NCBI RefSeq assembly: GCF_010614805.1
Contig: NZ_JAAFZC010000001.1
Coordinates: 2,702,522 to 2,766,521, forward strand
Reading direction: 5' to 3'
DNA length: 64,000 bases
Source: Pseudooceanicola aestuarii
GTDB taxonomy: Bacteria; Pseudomonadota; Alphaproteobacteria; Rhodobacterales; Rhodobacteraceae
Shown here: in pieces, positions 61,879-64,000 of the stretch
How the letters are laid out: each line of letters begins with the position of its first letter
Position numbering within the stretch: the stretch's first letter is position 1
Notes under the pieces: model-generated
Databases searched by the model: none
What the model was told of the DNA's origin: nothing
The model's input: only the letters and a program-made list of their open reading frames with translations
Position numbers and translations under genes: made by a program

Positions 61879-64000
61879 ATGAGCGTTACGGAAATCATTG
61901 CCGAGGAACCCTCGGTCTTTCGGATCGAGGCCATGCAGGACGACGTTCTGCAATATGTGAAGCAAGGCGATAACCTTGTCGTGCGACTGAAGAACGGGGA
62001 TGAATACCGCATCACCGATTTCTTCGTCACCGGGCCCGAGGGGGAGGTAAGTTCTCTGGTTCTGGCCGATGGCGGCCCTAGCGGTGTGACCGGGCAGACA
62101 TCGATGGCGGGAACCGTCGCGGGTGAAGAGGCTGCCTTTGCCGTAGACGATGAGATGCTGGGCATTCTGGGTGTCGGCGGCGCCGGTGCCGTTGCGGCTG
62201 CCCTGGGTGGCGGCGGTTCGGATGACGACCCGACCGATCCCACGGACCCGACCGATCCCACGGACCCGACCGACCCCACGGATCCGACCGATCCTACGGA
62301 TCCGACTGATCCGACGGACCCGACCGACCCCACGGATCCGACCGATCCCACGGACCCGACCGACCCAACTGACCCGACCGATCCCACGGATCCGACCGAC
62401 CCCACGGATCCGACCGATCCCACGGACCCGACCGACCCCACGGATCCGACCGATCCTACGGACCCGACTGATCCGACGGACCCGACCGACCCCACGGATC
62501 CGACTGATCCGACGGACCCGACCGATCCCACGGATCCGACCGATCCTACTGACCCGACTGATCCGACGGACCCGACCGACCCCACGGACCCGACCGATCC
62601 TACGGACCCGACCGATCCCACGGATCCGACCGATCCCACGGATCCGACCGATCCCACGGACCCGACCGATCCCACGGACCCGACGGACCCGACCGATCCC
62701 ACGGACCCGACCGATCCTACGGACCCGACCGACCCTACTGACCCGACCGATCCCACGGATCCGACCGATCCGACGGACCCGACCGACCCCACGGATCCGA
62801 CCGATCCCACGGACCCGACGGACCCGACCGATCCCACGGACCCGACCGATCCTACGGACCCGACCGACCCTACTGACCCGACCGATCCCACGGATCCGAC
62901 CGATCCCACGGATCCAACCGATCCCACGGATCCGACCACTCCTTCGGAGCCCGAAGACTCCAGCCTGACCAACGAGACCCTGAACGGGGCCGAAGGCGCA
63001 GGTGGCACGGCCGAAAGCGGTGCCGGGGCAGCGCTCGACAGCCTGAATGACGGCGATATCGGGGGTGCGGTCGATGATCTGCTGGCGACTGTCGACGGCA
63101 TTCTGAACGGCGAGGGCGGTCTGCTCGACGGTGTCGAAACCGGGGTGGAAGAGCTTCTGGACGGTGTCAGCACCGGCATCGAGGATTTCACCGAATCCGC
63201 CGGAAATGGCGAGGTTCTGACCGGGACCGGCCAGCTGCTGGGCGGTGTCGTGGATGGTGCGCTGGTCAGCGACGGCGCGAATGCCGACGGCCTGGCGGGC
63301 CAGCTTGACGGTGGCCTGTCCACCGGGGGCGCCTCTCTGGCCGAAGGGCTTGAGGACGGGTTTGCCGCTCTGGAACAGGGTGATCTGGGCGGTGCCCTGG
63401 ATGACCTTCTGGGCGGCGCGACCGACGCGGTCCTGGGCAGTGGTGCCATCGTCGAAGGTGCGTTGGACGGGGTCGACGACCTGCTGGAAGGTGCGCTGGA
63501 CGGTGTTGACGGCGCGCTCGATGAGCTGGGCCAGGGCGATGTCCTGGGCGCTGTGGAAGATCTGGTTGACGGGGCGCTCGAAGGATTGCTGGGCGTCGAA
63601 GGTACCAGCAGTGTCGACGGCGAAAACGCCCTGCTCGGCGGTTTGCTCGGCGGTGATGGCGGCCTGCTCTCCGGTCTGCTTGGTGACGACGGTCTGCTGG
63701 GCGGCGTCCTCGGTGGCGAGGATGGCCTGCTGGGCGGCGTGACTGGCGACGACGGCCTTCTCGGTGGTCTGCTTGGTGACGACGGTCTGCTGGGCGGTGT
63801 TCTCGGGGGCGAGGACGGCCTGCTGGGCGGCGTGACTGGCGACGACGGCCTTCTCGGTGGTCTGACCGGTGACGACGGTCTGCTGGGCGGCGTCCTCGGG
63901 GGCGAGGATGGCCTGCTGGGCGGCGTGACTGGCGACGACGGCCTTCTCGGTGGTCTGCTTGGTGACGACGGTCTGCTGGGCGGTGTTCTCGGGGGCGAGG
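61879..64000 (+). CDS. Giant repetitive surface adhesin with BapA-like N-terminus, partial
   Basis: The first 707 codons of a gene that runs off the right edge. The ATG at 61879 follows TTGGAGGA by eight bases. Residues 1-60 (SVFRIEAMQDDVLQYVKQGD, LVVRLKNGDEYRITDFFVTG) resemble the prefix domain of BapA-type biofilm adhesins. A Gly/Ala-rich hydrophobic segment follows (about 92-113, GILGVGGAGAVAAALGGGGS). Then come about 78 Pro-Thr-Asp triplets (118-352), a 240-residue region of Asp/Gly/Leu-rich imperfect repeats (GALDDLLGG, GAVEDLVDGALEGLLG), and from about residue 599 an exact 31-residue repeat. There is no Sec signal, as expected for type I secretion. It presumably promotes adhesion or aggregation. 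The adjacent kinase and regulator genes probably control it. Confidence 0.85.
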   Translation, partial: MSVTEIIAEEPSVFRIEAMQDDVLQYVKQGDNLVVRLKNGDEYRITDFFVTGPEGEVSSLVLADGGPSGVTGQTSMAGTVAGEEAAFAVDDEMLGILGVGGAGAVAAALGGGGSDDDPTDPTDPTDPTDPTDPTDPTDPTDPTDPTDPTDPTDPTDPTDPTDPTDPTDPTDPTDPTDPTDPTDPTDPTDPTDPTDPTDPTDPTDPTDPTDPTDPTDPTDPTDPTDPTDPTDPTDPTDPTDPTDPTDPTDPTDPTDPTDPTDPTDPTDPTDPTDPTDPTDPTDPTDPTDPTDPTDPTDPTDPTDPTDPTDPTDPTDPTDPTDPTDPTDPTDPTDPTDPTDPTDPTDPTDPTDPTTPSEPEDSSLTNETLNGAEGAGGTAESGAGAALDSLNDGDIGGAVDDLLATVDGILNGEGGLLDGVETGVEELLDGVSTGIEDFTESAGNGEVLTGTGQLLGGVVDGALVSDGANADGLAGQLDGGLSTGGASLAEGLEDGFAALEQGDLGGALDDLLGGATDAVLGSGAIVEGALDGVDDLLEGALDGVDGALDELGQGDVLGAVEDLVDGALEGLLGVEGTSSVDGENALLGGLLGGDGGLLSGLLGDDGLLGGVLGGEDGLLGGVTGDDGLLGGLLGDDGLLGGVLGGEDGLLGGVTGDDGLLGGLTGDDGLLGGVLGGEDGLLGGVTGDDGLLGGLLGDDGLLGGVLGGE
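62230..62934 (+). repeat. Tandem 9-bp repeat encoding about 78 Pro-Thr-Asp triplets
   Basis: 705 bases in which the codons for Pro, Thr and Asp repeat without a break in frame. Synonymous changes (CCG/CCC, ACC/ACG/ACT/ACA, GAT/GAC) give a partial 18-base higher-order unit (CCGACCGATCCCACGGAT). No unit is lost or frame-shifted. The reverse strand is also open (Gly-Ser-Val repeats), an artefact of the repeat. Confidence 0.95.
63673..64000 (+). repeat. 93-bp tandem repeat (31 residues), at least 3.5 copies
   Basis: Units begin at 63673, 63766, 63859 and 63952 and are nearly identical; the last is cut by the window edge. Each encodes a 31-residue unit built from three GDDGLLGG-like motifs (GLLGDDGLLGGVLGG, EDGLLGGVT, GDDGLLG). 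The near identity at DNA level points to recent expansion. Confidence 0.92.

Noticed and set aside
62230..62934. Possible CRISPR array, because of short regular repeats.
   Set aside because: The period is 9 bases with no unique spacers and the frame is coding throughout; no cas genes are near.
62150..62968. A plus-strand frame with Arg-Pro-Ile-Pro-Arg-Thr repeats inside the adhesin.
   Set aside because: It is an out-of-frame reading of the same 9-base repeat; it starts inside the adhesin coding sequence.
61791..63449. A 552-codon minus-strand frame made mostly of Gly-Ser-Val repeats.
   Set aside because: It is the reverse reading of the Pro-Thr-Asp repeat; the plus strand has the ribosome site, a BapA-like head and consistent domains.

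Overview
The window looks like chromosomal DNA of a marine-type alphaproteobacterium of the Rhodobacterales (Roseobacteraceae/Paracoccaceae group). This rests on high GC content, tightly packed ABC-transporter operons joined by ATGA overlaps, a phnCDEE set, a Tad pilus locus, and RTX and BapA-like surface proteins of the kind common in that group. The assignment is inference; there is no rRNA or tRNA here. No insertion sequence, integrase, phage gene or CRISPR array was seen.

Layout. 1-6 kb: three EamA-type (DMT) exporters, a CPA1 Na+/H+ antiporter, an endonuclease/exonuclease/phosphatase-fold protein and a small membrane protein. 6.7-10.2 kb: phosphonate importer phnD-phnC-phnE-phnE, without any C-P lyase genes. 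10.7-13.1 kb: a large RTX protein. 13.6-20.0 kb (minus strand): LysR regulator, periplasmic binding protein, fused double permease, ATPase, and further downstream a Sad-type succinate-semialdehyde dehydrogenase. 20.4-25.0 kb: marR - membrane fusion protein - RND pump, closed by a clear terminator.

25.4-36.8 kb is the most unusual part: a divergent sugar-salvage locus. To the left run mtnK, mtnA, a SorC/DeoR-like regulator and a class II aldolase. To the right run a ribose-type ABC importer (ATPase, permease, binding protein), a FucU/RbsD mutarotase, a two-subunit transketolase and a RuBisCO-like protein. MtnK and MtnA would turn an imported 5-substituted ribose (5-methylthioribose or 5-deoxyribose) into the 1-phospho-ribulose. 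The aldolase would cleave that to DHAP plus an aldehyde (the known DHAP shunt). The RuBisCO-like protein plus divergent transketolase suggest a second branch that I do not recognise as described.

37.2-42.9 kb: a five-gene peptide-type ABC importer ending in a DUF1684 protein. 43.2-46.1 kb: exopolysaccharide genes (BY-kinase/co-polymerase and a lipid-carrier sugar transferase). 46.7-48.4 kb: an MDR oxidoreductase with a NemR/AcuR-like TetR regulator and its operator. 48.8-57.3 kb: a reduced Tad locus (flp, cpaB, tadZ, tadA, tadB, tadC) with a hybrid histidine kinase attached and no secretin. 57.5-61.4 kb: a stand-alone receiver-like protein, a 62-residue membrane protein, a NarL-type regulator and a hybrid kinase with a probable HPt domain. 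61.9 kb to the right edge: the start of a huge surface adhesin with a BapA-like head, about 78 tandem Pro-Thr-Asp triplets and a 31-residue Gly/Leu/Asp repeat. A heptamer, AAAGTAT, recurs in promoters of the polysaccharide, receiver, small-membrane-protein and adhesin genes and may tie this surface programme together.
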